Position numbers and translations under genes: made by a program | Notes under the pieces: generated by a model | What the model was told of the DNA's origin: nothing | What the model saw: the letters and a program-made list of their open reading frames with translations, nothing else | The model's database searches: none | Shown here: piece by piece, positions 9,224-18,808 of the stretch | How positions within the stretch are numbered: the first letter of the stretch is position 1 | How the letters are laid out: each line of letters begins with the position of its first letter | NCBI GenBank assembly: GCA_046349855.1 | Contig: JAXMBM010000010.1 | Location: forward strand, 84,749-148,748 | Direction: 5' to 3' | DNA from: CAIXSC01 sp046349855 | Lineage (GTDB): Bacteria; Planctomycetota; Planctomycetia; Pirellulales; Pirellulaceae | DNA: 64,000 nucleotides

Positions 9224-10714
9224 CTATTTCTCGACCTCCTGCCGTTCGCAGAGGAAGCGTCCCAGTTGGGCGGCGTCTCCTGGAAGGTCCGTGGCCAGCG
9301 TGCGCTCGTCCAGGAACTCGATCGCCCGCCGGTCGACGGGACCATTGTCGGGACGGAGCTCCACCACCAGGCGGCGCCCCTCGCCCTCCGTAATCGCCCA
9401 CTGGCCCGCGGACTTCGTCGACAGCGGACCCAGCTGCCACTGCGCCTGGTATTTGCCATCCGCCTGGAACGTGATATCCAGTCGCCCGGTGGCGACGCCC
9501 GCCAGCAAGCCCTGAGCGAGCAGTCGCTGAGCGGCATTGATATCGGAATCCTTCAGACGACGCTCGATGGCCGCCGGGTCGAGTTCGACTCGGCCGAGCC
9601 AGCGACCGACCAGCCGCGTGTCGGCGCGCCGCGGCAGATTGACCAGTCGATTCTGGTTGGCCGCCACGGTGACCGACAGCTCGTGCTCCTCCTCGGCGGT
9701 CAACACGCGCACCACATGCGTGCCAGGCTGGCAGGGAATCGCCAGAGTGGGACCGGCGGGGACCGTCTGACGCTGCCCGTCGAACAGGATCTGGAGATCG
9801 TCGGGACGGGGCACCGGCAGCGCCAGCGTGATCCGCGCCACCGGCCGCAGATGCACGCGGAGCGTGGTCGTCTTTTCGGACACGATATCGATCGGCTGCT
9901 CAAAGTCATGATGAGCCGGACAGGTGACCGTCACCGTATGCACACCGGGCGACAACTCCATCCGTGTTTCGCCTCCTGCTCCGAGAACCTGACGTCGCCC
10001 GTCGATCCGCAGCTGCAGATCGGCCCGCTCCGCCGGCTGCAGGTGCACGACGAGCGTCCCGGGGGGGACGGTCGGAGTGAAGGCGACCCACAGGCTGACC
10101 GCGATGGCGAACACCGCCAGCAAGACTCCGATCATCGCCAGCAGCAGGTGTGGCGAACGGTTGGGACGAGTCCGCCGATGAGTGACGACGCGCAGCGGCG
10201 CCGCGGTGGGGACCGCCGCCGGGACGACGGCCGGCGCGACCACGGGACGCCCCACCGGGAGCCCGACGGCCGGCGGGGGCGGCAGCGGACCGGCCGGTGA
10301 TCCGAGAGGCGGCACAAAAGGGAGGCCGCCTCCCAGCGGCGCCGGCAGGACCGGCGGCCCCGCTGGAACCGCCAGCTGGGGTCCGCCGGCATTCGTCCCG
10401 CCCGCGGCGGGCCCCGGAGGGCTCGGCTCAGGGCTGCGGCGAGCCGCCTGGAGACGCTGATCGTATTCGCGTTTGCGGTCGGGGTTGAGCAGGCAGACGC
10501 GCGCTGCCGCCAGTTCGTTGAGCAGCTGCTGGGAGAGGACGGCATGCGCGCCGGTCTGAAACGAACGCACGTAGGCCATCTGCCGGTCGGCCGCGGACGA
10601 AATCACCTCGGGGTCCGCTTCCAGAAACGGGATTCCCAGCAGCTGATAATGGTCGGGGGGCCGGACCCCCGGAGCGATTCCCAGCCAGCGATGATAGGGG
10701 TCGAAATCCGACAT
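9224..10714 (-). CDS. J-like N-terminal domain, membrane segment and PEGA-like periplasmic protein
   Basis: A 496-residue protein. Residues 1-90 are a planctomycete domain recognisable by FDPYHRWLGI, DHYQLLGI, NELAAARVCLL and KREYDQRL. It resembles a DnaJ J-domain in helix pattern but lacks the HPD tripeptide, so classical Hsp70 stimulation is unlikely. A Pro/Ala-rich linker (about 95-180) and one membrane helix (about 190-212, LLLAMIGVLLAVFAIAVSLWV) follow. The rest is beta-rich: PEGA-like segments (GTLVVHLQPAERADLQL, LSPGVHTVTVTC and PCQPGTHVVRVL) and a C-terminal lipocalin-like or DUF-type half that I cannot name. The domain order suggests a cytoplasmic sensor or adaptor joined to a periplasmic domain. 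The gene stands alone between two gene-poor gaps. Confidence 0.85.
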   Translation of the reverse strand: MSDFDPYHRWLGIAPGVRPPDHYQLLGIPFLEADPEVISSAADRQMAYVRSFQTGAHAVLSQQLLNELAAARVCLLNPDRKREYDQRLQAARRSPEPSPPGPAAGGTNAGGPQLAVPAGPPVLPAPLGGGLPFVPPLGSPAGPLPPPPAVGLPVGRPVVAPAVVPAAVPTAAPLRVVTHRRTRPNRSPHLLLAMIGVLLAVFAIAVSLWVAFTPTVPPGTLVVHLQPAERADLQLRIDGRRQVLGAGGETRMELSPGVHTVTVTCPAHHDFEQPIDIVSEKTTTLRVHLRPVARITLALPVPRPDDLQILFDGQRQTVPAGPTLAIPCQPGTHVVRVLTAEEEHELSVTVAANQNRLVNLPRRADTRLVGRWLGRVELDPAAIERRLKDSDINAAQRLLAQGLLAGVATGRLDITFQADGKYQAQWQLGPLSTKSAGQWAITEGEGRRLVVELRPDNGPVDRRAIEFLDERTLATDLPGDAAQLGRFLCERQEVEK

Positions 10715-10793
10715 GACCGTCGAGCGGGCTCACGACGAGGAGTGCGCACGAGAAGCGCCGTGGGGCGTGCTGGTCCCCAATGAGCCGCATTCT

Positions 10794-11209
10794 AGTTGGC
10801 CAGCGGCAGGTGTCATAGTCGCCGTGAGTCATATGACCACCCGTGGTCCAACGCCTCTGTGTCCGGCCGTTGGACTGCAGAGTGATCCCTCTATGCCCGC
10901 ACGACAATTCCCCACCTTACCCTAACCCAAGCCAAGTCGCACCCAAATAAACGGTTCACATAGCCTGCGCCGGCGAACCGCGTTGTCCAACGAGAGCTGG
11001 CCAGCGGCAGGTTGTCATAGTCGCCGTGTCATAGTCGTGGACCACTCCGTGGTCCAACGCCTCTGTGTCCGGCCGTTGGCTCGCGGAGCGATCCCCGATC
11101 GATGCCCGCACGACAATTCCCTGCCTTACCCTAACCCACGCTAAGTCGCACCCAAATAAACGGTTCACACAGCCTGCCGCCGGCGAACCTGGCGTTGTCC
11201 AACGAGAGC
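10794..11209. repeat. Two tandem copies of a dispersed MITE-like repeat (family A)
   Basis: Copy 1 spans 10794-10997 and copy 2 about 10995-11209. They are highly similar over their full length, including a shared tail with CACCCAAATAAACGGTTCACA. Each begins near TTGGCCAGCGGCAGG and ends near CGTTGTCCAACGAGAG, which are imperfect inverted repeats of each other. Inside is a hairpin: in copy 2, TGGACCACTCCGTGGTCCA, followed by CGCCTCTGTGTCCGGCCGTTGG. Other copies lie at 20424, 22726 and 57956. There is no coding capacity. The pair fills the 554-base gap between the J-like gene and the TolC-family gene. Confidence 0.85.
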
Positions 11210-11268
11210 AACGTCTCCCAGGCGGCGACCAGGATGGCCCGGGTGGTCGAGCGGACGGGACGCCCCGC

Positions 11269-13223
11269 TTACGGCCGACCGGGAAGCGAATAGTCGAGCA
11301 GCGTGCCGGAGAGGGGCGGGATGTCGGCCACCGGACGCGGTTGACCGAGCTCTTCCGCCAGATACACGTTGTTGTATTCGAGCAACGTACCCTTTTCGAA
11401 ATTGACGTTTTTCAGCGCCAACGCGTACTCGACCAGCGCCGCCTGATAAGCGCTTTCCGCCTCGGCCACGTGCCGCAGCGCTTCCAGGGCATCGCTGAGA
11501 TACTGTTCGACCTTGCCTCCCCCCTCGTCGGCCCGCCGCGGCAGATTGGCTTCGATCTGCTCCAGCCGCTTGCGAGCCGCGATGCGGCGGTTGAACACCA
11601 GCCGGCAGTGATCGTGGGCCCGCTGCAGGTCTGCATACGCATTGCTCAGGTCGTGAATCACCAACCGCTCCTGCTCGACCAGCAAGGCGCGATCGGCGCC
11701 AGGAACAGCTGGGCATTGGCCACGGCCGAGTGGCCCAGACGGAACCCGACCGGAAACTGCAGTTCGGCTCCCAGACGCCATTCCTGGAAGTCGCCGCTGG
11801 TCAGGTTCTGGTAGGCGTTATCCAGGTACGCTCCGGAAAGCGGATCGGGCGGCTGCGGGTTGGGATCGAGCAGTGTGTGACCCGTCCCGCGCCAGCGATA
11901 CCGGCCGATCAGGTCGAGCGACGGGAGCAGGAAGTTGCGGCTGGCGGCCAGTTCCAGTTCGCGACGCTTCACGAGCAGCCGCTGCCGCCGCAACTCGGCC
12001 CGCCGCGACAACGCTTCGGCCGTCAGTTCTCGCCAGTCGAACACGACGGTGGCGGGACACGGTGCCGTGGCCGGCACAATCATCCGCCCGTCGTTGATCG
12101 GCACGCCGAGCAGAAAACGGAGCCGACGCTCCGCCACCTGCACCCCGGTCGTTCCGCGGAAGGTTCCCGGTCCCATGTCGCCCGAGTAGCGTGTGCCCAC
12201 CTGGACGCGACCCGTCAGCGCCATCTGCACCTCTTCTTCCGCTCGCAGGTACTGTTCCCGCGCCTCCGGCTCCTTGTCCGGAATCTTGAGGGCATTTTCC
12301 CGCCGCCGAGCGTCAATCAGCTTCCAGAGCTCGAGCGACTTGTCACGCAGCTCGACCTTCGCTTCCAGATCGCGATAGGCGTAGTACAGATCCCAGTAGG
12401 CGTTTTCCACGTTGTTGACGAGGTCGCGGAGTCCGATCTCGAAATCGGTGACACTCACGTCGACGTTCAGTCGAGCGATCAGCACCCCGTTGTAGACACC
12501 GGGGGTCGAATTGGGACCGGCGATCCGGTTGAAGTCGAGCCCGCCGCCCTGGAGCAGCGGATGGCGGAATTCGGTTTCGACAAACACGGTCCACGGCAGG
12601 TTGGGCACGTAATTGCCGGGCGCGTTCGTGTCGTCGTTGGTGATATTGTGCCGGAAGAAGAACTCGGTCCCCGTCGCCGTCTTCTTCGAGAGCTGCAGCC
12701 GCATCGTGTCCAGGTCCTGCTGCAGGAAGTTCGTACCGCCGGCCAGGAACCGGTTGTTGCTCACATAGTCGTTCTTTTCCGCCGTCAGGCCGGCGATCAG
12801 TTGAGCGTCAAACGCCGCCAGCGCCGACTCGACCCCAAACCGCGGATCGCTGGCCACGATACCGGGCCCGTGAATCGACCGCGCCAGCAGAGGTGACTGC
12901 AGCACCTGCCCACCCAGATCGCGGAGGATCGTCGAATTGGCCAGCGCGATCTGAATCGCCTGATCGGGCGTCATCGGCCAGGGTTCGTGGTCGGTGCGCT
13001 GGATCGAGAACGGCGCCGTCGTGACGACCTCGCGGTCCACGGTCGCCGACTGCACGTCGGGATACTCGACCCGCCCTGCCAGATCCTGGTAGTGGCTGAC
13101 TGAATCCCGGAACACGGCTCCCGGGTTACGCAGCGTGCAGCCCGTCATCAGCACGGCCAGGGCCCAAACCCCCAGCTGCCGACGCCAGTTCGCTCGCGTT
13201 TCGCGTTGTCTTCCCGTCGCCAT
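11269..13223 (-). pseudogene. TolC-family outer-membrane efflux lipoprotein, single-base frameshift near 11696
   Basis: The first 1.5 kb encodes an outer membrane factor from ATG 13223. The N-terminus has a lipoprotein signal (LAVLMTGC, Cys29), which favours this start over the GTG at 13277. TolC-type helices follow (SVTDFEIGLRDLVNNVENA, YWDLYYAYRDLEAKVELRD). The frame then stops early after AVANAQLFLAPIAPCW. One frame over, the expected continuation DRALLVEQERLVIHDLSNAY runs on to a stop at 11269, completing the second helical repeat and the C-terminus. The total is 1955 bases, one short of a multiple of three, so one missing base near 11694-11699 explains both halves; restored length is about 651 residues. 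This is either a true disruption or a consensus error. No partner efflux pump genes are adjacent. Confidence 0.85.
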
Positions 13224-13569
13224 TCCCACCCGCTCGCTTCCCTGCGATGCCTGGATTCTCGCGATGCACTCTTCCACCCTGCCGGCCTACCTTGCGCAGT
13301 TCCGCCGCTGCCGGCAGGCAGGGCTGCATCGTCCTTGTTTCTTCGGCATGATCCGTACGATCCGTAAACTCACTTGCACCCATTTTTCCGCCTTAATCGA
13401 AAAAGTCGGCTCAGAGCGACGATTCACCGGGGGGTCCCCGGTCGGCTCCGGGTCAGTACCCGGCCGGTTGCGGGCCGGTTCCCATTCGGCTTCGGACGCC
13501 CCCACGCCCTCGGCCATGGTGGGGCGCATGAGTTACACTGGGGGACAGAATTCACAGGGAGCGGACACG
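13224..13569. promoter_or_regulatory. Divergent intergenic region with a 7-bp GC hairpin
   Basis: This 346-base gap separates the TolC-family gene from fhcC and must hold both promoters. A perfect stem-loop, ACCGGGG-GGT-CCCCGGT, lies at 13426-13442, followed by Gly/Pro-codon-like GC-rich repeats of CCGGTT and CCGGGT. No T-run follows the hairpin, so a simple intrinsic terminator is unlikely. No confident -35/-10 pair can be named. Confidence 0.4.
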
Positions 13570-14379
13570 ATGCTGACATTGACCTACCACGGCGTGACTC
13601 AGGTACCCGTGGAAGTCGAAGGGGTGACGCCCGATCGGGTGAGTGGCCTGACGCGGGAGGAAGTCGAGCGGTTGCCGATCTACCACGGCAATCGACCGGC
13701 GACGCTGGGAGATTTCTTCCAGGTGGCCGGCGACCCCTCCGATGAGCAGATCGAATGGCTGGGAGACCTCCAGGGAGTCCATTGGATCGGCGCCAAGATG
13801 CGTACGGGCCGGATGTTCCTCCGCGGTTCGGCCGGGCGGCACGTCGGGAGCGAGATGGCGGGGGGGGAGATCCACGTCGAGGGAAACGTGAGCGACTGGG
13901 CGGGCGGCGAAATGCGCGGCGGGCTGCTCCAGATCCGCGGGAATGCCGGACACCTGGTCGGGGCCGCGTACCGCGGGAGTCCGCGGGGGATGAACCGCGG
14001 AGTGATTCTGGTGCACGGGAACGCCGGCAACGAGATCGGCCACACGATGCGCCGCGGGCTGATCGTCATCGGTGGGGCCGCGGGCGATCTGATCGGATTC
14101 AACATGCGCGCGGGTACGGTGCTGCTGGCGGGCGACAGCGGCATCCGCCACGGTGCCGGCATGCGCCGCGGCACGCTGGTGTTCCTCGGTAGTCGTCCAC
14201 CGCTGCTCCCCAGCTTCCGCCGCGCCTGCCGCTACCGTCCCGAGTTTCTCGCGCTGCTGCTGCGCCAGTTGCGGGAGAGCCGTTTTCCGGTGCCCGACGA
14301 GTGGCTCAGCGCCGCCTTCGAACTCTACAGCGGCGACCTCATCGAAGGGGGACGCGGCGAGGTGCTGGTCCGCGTCTGA
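13570..14379 (+). CDS. fhcC: Formylmethanofuran dehydrogenase/formyltransferase-hydrolase complex subunit C
   Basis: A 269-residue protein from ATG 13570, chosen because GGGAG lies eight bases upstream and the family homology begins here (MLTLTYHGV...). From about residue 75 the chain is a right-handed parallel beta-helix of the GXGXG type: successive turns read GGEIHVEGNVSD, GGLLQIRGNAGH, RGVILVHGNAGN, RGLIVIGGAAGD and AGTVLLAGDSG. This is the signature of FmdC/FwdC/FhcC and the glutamate synthase C-terminal domain. In bacteria FhcC belongs to the FhcABCD complex that hydrolyses the formyl group passed from tetrahydromethanopterin to a methanofuran analogue, releasing formate. Planctomycetes are known to carry this C1 pathway. 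No other fhc, mch or mtd gene is visible in the window, so the complex would be encoded elsewhere. Confidence 0.92.
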   Translation: MLTLTYHGVTQVPVEVEGVTPDRVSGLTREEVERLPIYHGNRPATLGDFFQVAGDPSDEQIEWLGDLQGVHWIGAKMRTGRMFLRGSAGRHVGSEMAGGEIHVEGNVSDWAGGEMRGGLLQIRGNAGHLVGAAYRGSPRGMNRGVILVHGNAGNEIGHTMRRGLIVIGGAAGDLIGFNMRAGTVLLAGDSGIRHGAGMRRGTLVFLGSRPPLLPSFRRACRYRPEFLALLLRQLRESRFPVPDEWLSAAFELYSGDLIEGGRGEVLVRV

Positions 14380-14528
14380 CCTCCTCCCAACGAACCTTCG
14401 TTCGACCACTCGCCCCGGGCGACGAGATGGCTGGCGGGGGGCGAAGGGTTGCGATACATTCGGCGACGTGGGGCTTGTCGCCGGCGCTCTCTGCAGCGCG
14501 TCTGGCGAGCTTATCGGAGGAGCATGCC

Positions 14529-15314
14529 ATGAGTGCCAAGCGCTCGAAGTCACGCCTTGCCCGGCCCCTGAATTGGCAGTTTCCGCCTGAGGTTCCCACG
14601 CGGGATCTCCTCGCGGGCCTCGATCTCCAGCAGCCGCGCGATCTGCAGCGGGCCGTCGATCTGTTTCTCGACCACGTAGAACAGGAGATCTTTCACTCCT
14701 GGGAAGCGGTGGTGGCAGTCGAACAGGGGTGTTCCTTGACGCCCGATCAGCAGGCCACCTGGGAGGACATCGAACGGTTGGGGGTGGAACGCGATCCGGT
14801 ACACGGCACGGTGCTCCGCCTGCAGCAGCAGCCTCGGCCGAGCGAACCGTGGTACGACACGCTCAACCGGATCGTACCCAGCCTGCGGATCGACCCGTTC
14901 GTGACGGCCGAATCGCATCCCGTTATCCGACTGCATGGCTGGGAACAGCTGGCCGAGGCGCTGGCGGATTATGGTTCCGACCTGACGCGCCCCACGCCGG
15001 TCCAGCGGGCCTCGCACGTGGTCCCCGCCGAGCTGCGGCATCGCCTGTGGCTGCAGTACTGCTGCTGCGAGCTGGAACAGTTCGGAGCTCAACCCCACGA
15101 AACGCTGCGCGAACGATCCGAGGCGGCGCGAGTGACCGGACTGATCGAACGGCTGGGACGGCGCCGCACCAGCGTCCAGTTCCTGCAGCTGACACTGGCC
15201 TCGCTGCTCCAATACCTGATCCTGCCCGAGCGGGAAGTGCCGCTCTTCCAGGATCTGGTCCGCGGCCTTCTCGGCGTCCGCTCGGAACACGACCTGCTGG
15301 CCAACTTCCTCTGA
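14529..15314 (+). CDS. Hypothetical protein downstream of fhcC
   Basis: A 261-residue protein I do not recognise. ATG 14529 is preceded by GGAGG at seven bases, better placed than the out-of-frame ATG at 14524. It is soluble, with no signal or membrane segment, mostly helical and rich in Leu, Arg and Gln. A central segment (VPSLRIDPFVTAESHPVIRL) may form a small beta element, and a CCCELEQF cluster of three cysteines sits near residue 180. It lies 149 bases after fhcC on the same strand and could share its transcript, but nothing in the sequence ties it to C1 metabolism. Confidence 0.75.
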   Translation: MSAKRSKSRLARPLNWQFPPEVPTRDLLAGLDLQQPRDLQRAVDLFLDHVEQEIFHSWEAVVAVEQGCSLTPDQQATWEDIERLGVERDPVHGTVLRLQQQPRPSEPWYDTLNRIVPSLRIDPFVTAESHPVIRLHGWEQLAEALADYGSDLTRPTPVQRASHVVPAELRHRLWLQYCCCELEQFGAQPHETLRERSEAARVTGLIERLGRRRTSVQFLQLTLASLLQYLILPEREVPLFQDLVRGLLGVRSEHDLLANFL

Positions 15315-15424
15315 GCCGAACGGGAGGGGGAGGAAGAGAGTAGGGTGAAGAGAGAAAGCGCGCGAGGCCGGCCGCGTCCGCGACCGGCTGAGGTGAAAGC
15401 GCCCCTTGCCGTGGCGAGCGATGG

Positions 15425-16120
15425 TCAGTGGGACGTCGGCATCAGGGACAGCCAGTCGACGGCGGGTTGGAAGTCGCGGGCGTTGTGGGCGAGTGTCGCC
15501 AGCAAAGGCACCTCGGCCAGCCGGGCGATTTCCTGAGCGTTGTGGAGCTGGCTGGGATCGTGCGTCGGATCGAGTGGGGCGACGTCGTTAAGCACCATGC
15601 CCGCGACGGGGAGTCCCGCGCGATAGTGGCGCGCGACGAAGACGGTCTGCAGGGTGTGATTGATCGTCCCCAGCCGGTTGGCCGCGACGATGACCAGGGG
15701 GAGGCCCAGGTCGAGGGCCAGGTCGGCGACGAACTCCTGGTCGGTCAGCGGAGCCAGCAGACCGCCCGCGCCTTCCACGAGGACGCAGTCACTGTGTTGT
15801 TCCCAGTACGCGAAGCCATCACGCAGTTGTTGGCGATCGAGGCGGCGGCCTTCGGCCAGCGCGGCCAAGGGAGGCGCCAGGGGAGCCAGGAAGCGCTGCG
15901 GGCAGACGGCATCCAGCGAGCCGGGGCGTCCGGCGGCTTCCCAGAGTTCCAGCGCGTCATCGGAAACCACGTCCTCCCCTACGAGCCGGCAGCCACTGGC
16001 CGCCGGCTTGTAGACCCCCACGCGGTGACCCGCGGCGTGGAGTTGCCGTGCCAGGCAGGCGGCCACGCGCGTCTTGCCGACGTGGGTGTCGGTACCCGTG
16101 ATGAACAGTCCGCGGGCCAT
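15425..16120 (-). CDS. bioD: Dethiobiotin synthetase
   Basis: A 231-residue ATP-dependent carboxylase-type enzyme that closes the ureido ring of dethiobiotin from 7,8-diaminopelargonate, CO2 and ATP. The P-loop FITGTDTHVGKT is at residues 6-17, the substrate lysine is in VYKPAASG (about 37-44) and the second motif is VEGAGGLLAPL (about 115-125). A nucleotide-recognition segment VIVAANRLGTINHT follows. Length matches the family. Its ATG at 16120 overlaps the stop of the mechanosensitive channel gene (TGATG), so translation is probably coupled. No bioA, bioF or bioB is nearby, so this bioD is detached from the rest of the pathway. Confidence 0.95.
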   Translation of the reverse strand: MARGLFITGTDTHVGKTRVAACLARQLHAAGHRVGVYKPAASGCRLVGEDVVSDDALELWEAAGRPGSLDAVCPQRFLAPLAPPLAALAEGRRLDRQQLRDGFAYWEQHSDCVLVEGAGGLLAPLTDQEFVADLALDLGLPLVIVAANRLGTINHTLQTVFVARHYRAGLPVAGMVLNDVAPLDPTHDPSQLHNAQEIARLAEVPLLATLAHNARDFQPAVDWLSLMPTSH

Positions 16121-18522
16121 CAGGCAGCCTCCGATGTCACGGGCCGCGGCGCCTGCGACTCGCGGACATGCAGGATCCGTTGCGGATAGGGGATCTCGAT
16201 TCCCAGTTCATCGAAACGGTTCTTGATGCGGCGCAGCAGTTCGCGCTTGACCGACCATTGCTGGAGGGGACGCGTCTTGAGAAAGAACTTGATGATGATC
16301 GCCGACTCGGCCAGCTTGTCGACGCCGAGCATGGTGACGTCTTCGGTGATCAACCGTCCGAACTGAGGATCCTGTCGCAGTTCGCGCGCCAGGCAGATCA
16401 GCTCGTCGATCGCCCGGTCGACGTTCTCGCTGTACGAAATCCCGATGTCGAACACGGCGCGGGACCAGGAGTGGGTGAGGTTCGAGACGGTGGTGATCTG
16501 TCCGTGGGGGATGAAGTGGGCCTGGCCCTCGATGTCCCGCAGCACCGTCATGCGGAGCGAAATGCGTTCCACCTGGCCGGCGATGTCGCCGATCTTCACG
16601 ACGTCGTTCACCAGGTACTGCTGTTCGACCAGCAGCATGAAACCGGTGAAGTAATCCTTGATCAGACTTTGCGCCCCGAAGGCCACGGCCAGGCCGAGCA
16701 CCGCGGCACCTCCCATCACCGGTCCGACGGGCACACCGACTTCATCCAGAATCGTGACGATACCGACCGCCACCGCGCCGACGTTGACGGCGTTATGCAC
16801 CACTCCCGCCAGCGTATGGGCGCGGTTTTCGCGTTCTTCCAGCGAGTCGCGCAGGCCGCGGCCGACGAGTAGCCCGATCAGTCGCCGGCCCAGGACGCGG
16901 GAGAGCCACAACGTGACCATGATGGCAAAGATCACTCCCAGGATGGGAGGACCATGATCGACCAGCCATTGCAGCAGATTGCGGGGGGTGAACGGGTTCT
17001 GCAGTGTTTCCACACGACGCAGCGCTTCGTCGGCCGCGTCGCGCTTGCTCTGCGCCTCTTCCAACGCCTCGATCTGTTCGCTCTGCAGCCGCGCGAATTC
17101 GGTCTGCAGCTCGTCCAGGTGCGTGGCGACCCGCAGCGCTTCCCGCCGCGCCTCGCGCCGCCGCTCCTCGGCCTCCTGCAGCCGCTCGATGACCTGCGAC
17201 GCATCGCGGCCTTCCAGCAGCACCCGGTGCATCTCGTCGGACGTGTCGCGCACCGCCTGATCGGCTTCGTCAGCCCGAGCCTGCGATGAATCGCGCAGCC
17301 GGCGTTCGGAATTGATGTTCCGCCGCAACAGCTCGATCCGTTCGGTCACGCTGCGCGCTTCCTGCTCGGCGCGGTCCGCTTCCGCCACCGTGCGCTGAGC
17401 GGCGACGGCGGCTTCCTGGAGCGCCTTGTTGTTCGTCTTCGCGCTGGCCGTGCTATTGCTGGGCAGCGGCGTCCCTGGCAGCACGCTGCCCGGCAGCACG
17501 CTCCCGGGCAGTGCTGAGCCCGGCAGCACGCTGCCGGGGAGGACAGTACCCGGAAGACCGCTCCCCGGAAGGACGCTCGCCGGTGCGCCGGGGGGCGCGG
17601 TGACCGAGGGAGGCAGACTGGCCACGACGGTCGGCGATGCGGCGGGCGGCGCGGCGGTGGGTAGTTTCGTCCCGGTGGACGTCTGCAGCAGATCGGCCAC
17701 CGTGGTGGGCGGCGGTGGAGCCGGCACGGGGACCGCCGCATTGGGAAGCACGACGGTACCGGGGGAGACGGCCGGCACGACGACGGGCGGCGGTGTGGCC
17801 ACGTCGGCCGCGGACGAAACGGGTGTTTGTCCGAGAAGTTTGTCGAGCGCTTCCTGATCGGAGCGAATCTTCAGTTCCAGATTCTGCACGGTCTCCTGCG
17901 TTACTCGGCGTTCGGCGATCGCCGCCTCGAATCGCTGCTTGGATTTTTCCCGCGCTTCCTGGATTTCCTTCCAGCGGGACTCGGCCCGGCCGAGCGCCTC
18001 TTTGTCGGGAGATTTTTCCAGGCGAGTCAATTCGGCACGGGCCGATTCGAGTTGTTCGTCGAGCTTGCGGAATTCCTCTTCGCTGCGTCCGAAATTCCCG
18101 CCGGGTTCCTGCAGCGACATCTGCAGTTCGGACAGCCGCCGCTGATCCGCCTCGATCGATCGCCGCAACCGCGCCACCTTCTCCGCGGGCGAATTGACTT
18201 CGGGCACCGGCGCGATCACCACCGGAGGAACCGCATCGTCGCTCCGCTTGTCGTCGTTCCGCTTGGCTGTTGCCCGCGGGGTTTCACTCTTGGCACTGCC
18301 GTGGGCCTCGCTCTTGCCACGCGGCTCGCTGGGATCGGCCACGGCGACCTGAGACAGAGCGGGACGCGTGACCATCCCCGTGTCGTCCGCTCTTCCCGTC
18401 GCCGCCAGGAACAGGGAGCAGCCCGCGGCCATCAGCGCCGCCGTCCCCGCGCGCCGGGCGCGGCGCTGCGCCGGTGACCAACGAACTGGGAGAGGAGTGG
18501 GTGGGTGGTGCATGGTCTTCAT
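16120..18522 (-). CDS. MscS-family mechanosensitive channel with long periplasmic coiled-coil region
   Basis: An 800-residue protein. The start at ATG 18522 is supported by GAGGGG four bases upstream; the frame stays open further up but lacks homology. A signal-like segment (about residues 28-46) precedes a long charged coiled coil (about 110-250). A Pro/Gly/Thr-rich stretch follows with about eight LPGS/LPGT pentapeptides in a row (encoded near 17459-17581), then a second coiled coil (about 355-510). The last 290 residues are the MscS core: TM helices and the pore helix with GAAVLGLAVAFGAQSLIKDYF, then the beta and C-terminal domains (FIPHGQITTVSNLTHSW). It should release solutes on hypo-osmotic shock. 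The large N-terminal extension recalls MscK/MscM-type channels. Its stop overlaps the bioD start. Confidence 0.92.
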   Translation of the reverse strand: MKTMHHPPTPLPVRWSPAQRRARRAGTAALMAAGCSLFLAATGRADDTGMVTRPALSQVAVADPSEPRGKSEAHGSAKSETPRATAKRNDDKRSDDAVPPVVIAPVPEVNSPAEKVARLRRSIEADQRRLSELQMSLQEPGGNFGRSEEEFRKLDEQLESARAELTRLEKSPDKEALGRAESRWKEIQEAREKSKQRFEAAIAERRVTQETVQNLELKIRSDQEALDKLLGQTPVSSAADVATPPPVVVPAVSPGTVVLPNAAVPVPAPPPPTTVADLLQTSTGTKLPTAAPPAASPTVVASLPPSVTAPPGAPASVLPGSGLPGTVLPGSVLPGSALPGSVLPGSVLPGTPLPSNSTASAKTNNKALQEAAVAAQRTVAEADRAEQEARSVTERIELLRRNINSERRLRDSSQARADEADQAVRDTSDEMHRVLLEGRDASQVIERLQEAEERRREARREALRVATHLDELQTEFARLQSEQIEALEEAQSKRDAADEALRRVETLQNPFTPRNLLQWLVDHGPPILGVIFAIMVTLWLSRVLGRRLIGLLVGRGLRDSLEERENRAHTLAGVVHNAVNVGAVAVGIVTILDEVGVPVGPVMGGAAVLGLAVAFGAQSLIKDYFTGFMLLVEQQYLVNDVVKIGDIAGQVERISLRMTVLRDIEGQAHFIPHGQITTVSNLTHSWSRAVFDIGISYSENVDRAIDELICLARELRQDPQFGRLITEDVTMLGVDKLAESAIIIKFFLKTRPLQQWSVKRELLRRIKNRFDELGIEIPYPQRILHVRESQAPRPVTSEAA

Positions 18523-18808
18523 AGAGCCCCTCGCGGCCGGAAAGTGCGAACTCGTGGGCGAGGGAGCGTATATCGAGCCGACTCGGCAGAGGCAAGGCCA
18601 AAAGCCCGGATGGTCGCCGCGGCGGGCCACCGAGTTCAGGGGGATTCCACGTTTTTTGGCCTTGCCAAATCGGGCTCGTTGGAACACATTGGCCGCCCAC
18701 GACTGGTGCGGAGCTGTGGCGCTGTGACAGTTTCCTCCTCGGAAACGGCACACCGCGGACCCGTCACGCCCCATGGATGGGGTTTCCTGTGTCCAGGGAG
18801 GGACTCGG

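Noticed and set aside
10715..11268. Small protein genes inside the tandem repeat
   Set aside because: Short frames differ between the two copies and have no ribosome sites; the conserved feature is the palindrome.
17459..17581. LPxTG-type sortase signals in the MscS protein
   Set aside because: The LPGS/LPGT units are internal, repeated, and not followed by a membrane segment and basic tail.
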